Notes under the pieces: model-generated
Databases searched by the model: none
Told to the model about the DNA's origin: nothing
The model's input: the letters and a program-made list of their open reading frames with translations, nothing else
From: Akkermansia muciniphila
GTDB lineage: Bacteria; Verrucomicrobiota; Verrucomicrobiia; Verrucomicrobiales; Akkermansiaceae
Direction: 5' to 3'
Length of the DNA: 64,000 nt
Assembly (NCBI RefSeq): GCF_018709685.1
Contig: NZ_JABDHQ010000008.1
Coordinates: 79,431 to 143,430, forward strand
Shown here: in pieces, positions 63,688 to 64,000 of the stretch
How the letters are laid out: the number at the start of each line of letters is the position of its first letter
Position numbering within the stretch: the stretch's first letter is position 1
Program-made: the position numbers and the translations under genes

Positions 63688-64000
63688 TCAGTTCCTGCGG
63701 CGGCGGAAGGCGAGAACTGCCAGGGACAGCAGGCTGAGCGTCGCCGTGGAGGGCTCCGGCACACTGAGCATCATATCCGTCTTCGCAACGGTATAGGCTG
63801 CCGGTGCATGCCTCCGGATTGCCGAAATACAGCGTTATGGCCCCGTCCTGGGTGTCGGCATAGCCCGTGTAGGTTTGATCGCCGTTGACGGCCGTGACTG
63901 CCAGGTCCGCCAGATTAAAGGGGCGGTGCTGTTCCCCTCACTGAACGTGAAGGAGAAGAAATCGTAATCGCCCAGCAGGTCCGGACCGAACCCGCTCAAG
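63688..64000 (-). pseudogene. PEP-CTERM protein gene fragment broken by two frameshifts
   Basis: The final codons read VPEPSTATLSLLSLAVLAF then a run of Arg and a stop at 63688-63690: a PEP-CTERM exosortase sorting signal. Going upstream, the same frame contains a stop at 63835-63837, but a neighbouring frame reads YADTQDGAITLYFGN and FNLADLAVTAVNG, and beyond about 63915 the text returns to the first frame (LSGFGPDLLGDYDFFSFTFS). Two opposite indels, near 63800-63825 and 63910-63920, are needed. The 5' part lies outside the window. It may be a real pseudogene or a sequencing artefact. Confidence 0.75.

Overview
The window looks like a chromosomal segment of a Gram-negative, mucus-associated anaerobe of the Verrucomicrobiota, most probably Akkermansia or a close relative. 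Support comes from GC-rich housekeeping genes, lipid A genes (lpxI and an EptA-like enzyme), a PEP-CTERM tail at the right edge, oxygen-sensitive enzymes (class III ribonucleotide reductase, rubrerythrin), and exported enzymes for host-glycan trimming (GH16, GH20, GH29, GH36, GH105, an SGNH esterase and a sialate O-acetylesterase-like protein). The genus is an inference from content; no rRNA gene is present to confirm it. I saw no rRNA, tRNA, CRISPR array, insertion sequence or prophage.

Layout. 1-413 is the tail of an unidentified gene. 610-4790 is a pdhA-pdhB-pdhC-lpxI gene cluster (pyruvate dehydrogenase E1 alpha, E1 beta and E2, then a lipid A enzyme). 4879-8481 is mainly minus strand: two small amphipathic repeat proteins, a C_GCAxx protein, a YjbR-like protein, a WecG-type glycosyltransferase and a PhnP-like hydrolase divergent from recN. 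10234-21863 holds copA, GH16, an SGNH hydrolase, efp, an ACT protein, argD, mscL, an alkaline phosphatase, an MFS transporter and GH20. 21953-29713 holds an M42 peptidase, an exported Ala/Pro/Glu-rich protein, rubrerythrin, two tandem small membrane proteins, an EptA-like transferase and a GH105-DUF4861 enzyme.

29960-33349 is the most interesting block. A cobalamin riboswitch precedes an anaerobic ribonucleotide reductase whose glycyl-radical domain is encoded as a separate 64-residue protein between nrdD and nrdG. The logic suggests this B12-independent enzyme is turned off when adenosylcobalamin is plentiful, presumably because a B12-dependent reductase is encoded elsewhere. NrdR, the usual reductase repressor, is encoded at 61238-61729. 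After an AspT-type transporter comes an AT-richer island (about 34980-37065) with two orphan exported proteins and a decayed gene.

37066-63583 returns to GC-rich genes: GH36, HU, two distant polytopic membrane paralogs, an exported thioredoxin-like protein, a DUF3750 protein, a lipoprotein, an RlmD/TrmA-type methyltransferase, miaB, comEC (with a degenerate metallo-beta-lactamase region), a YhaM-like nuclease, GH29, nfo, eno, a SWIM protein, argH, a SulP transporter, a divergent HxlR regulator/nitroreductase pair, nrdR and a sialate O-acetylesterase-like protein. The right edge carries a PEP-CTERM protein gene broken by two opposite frameshifts.
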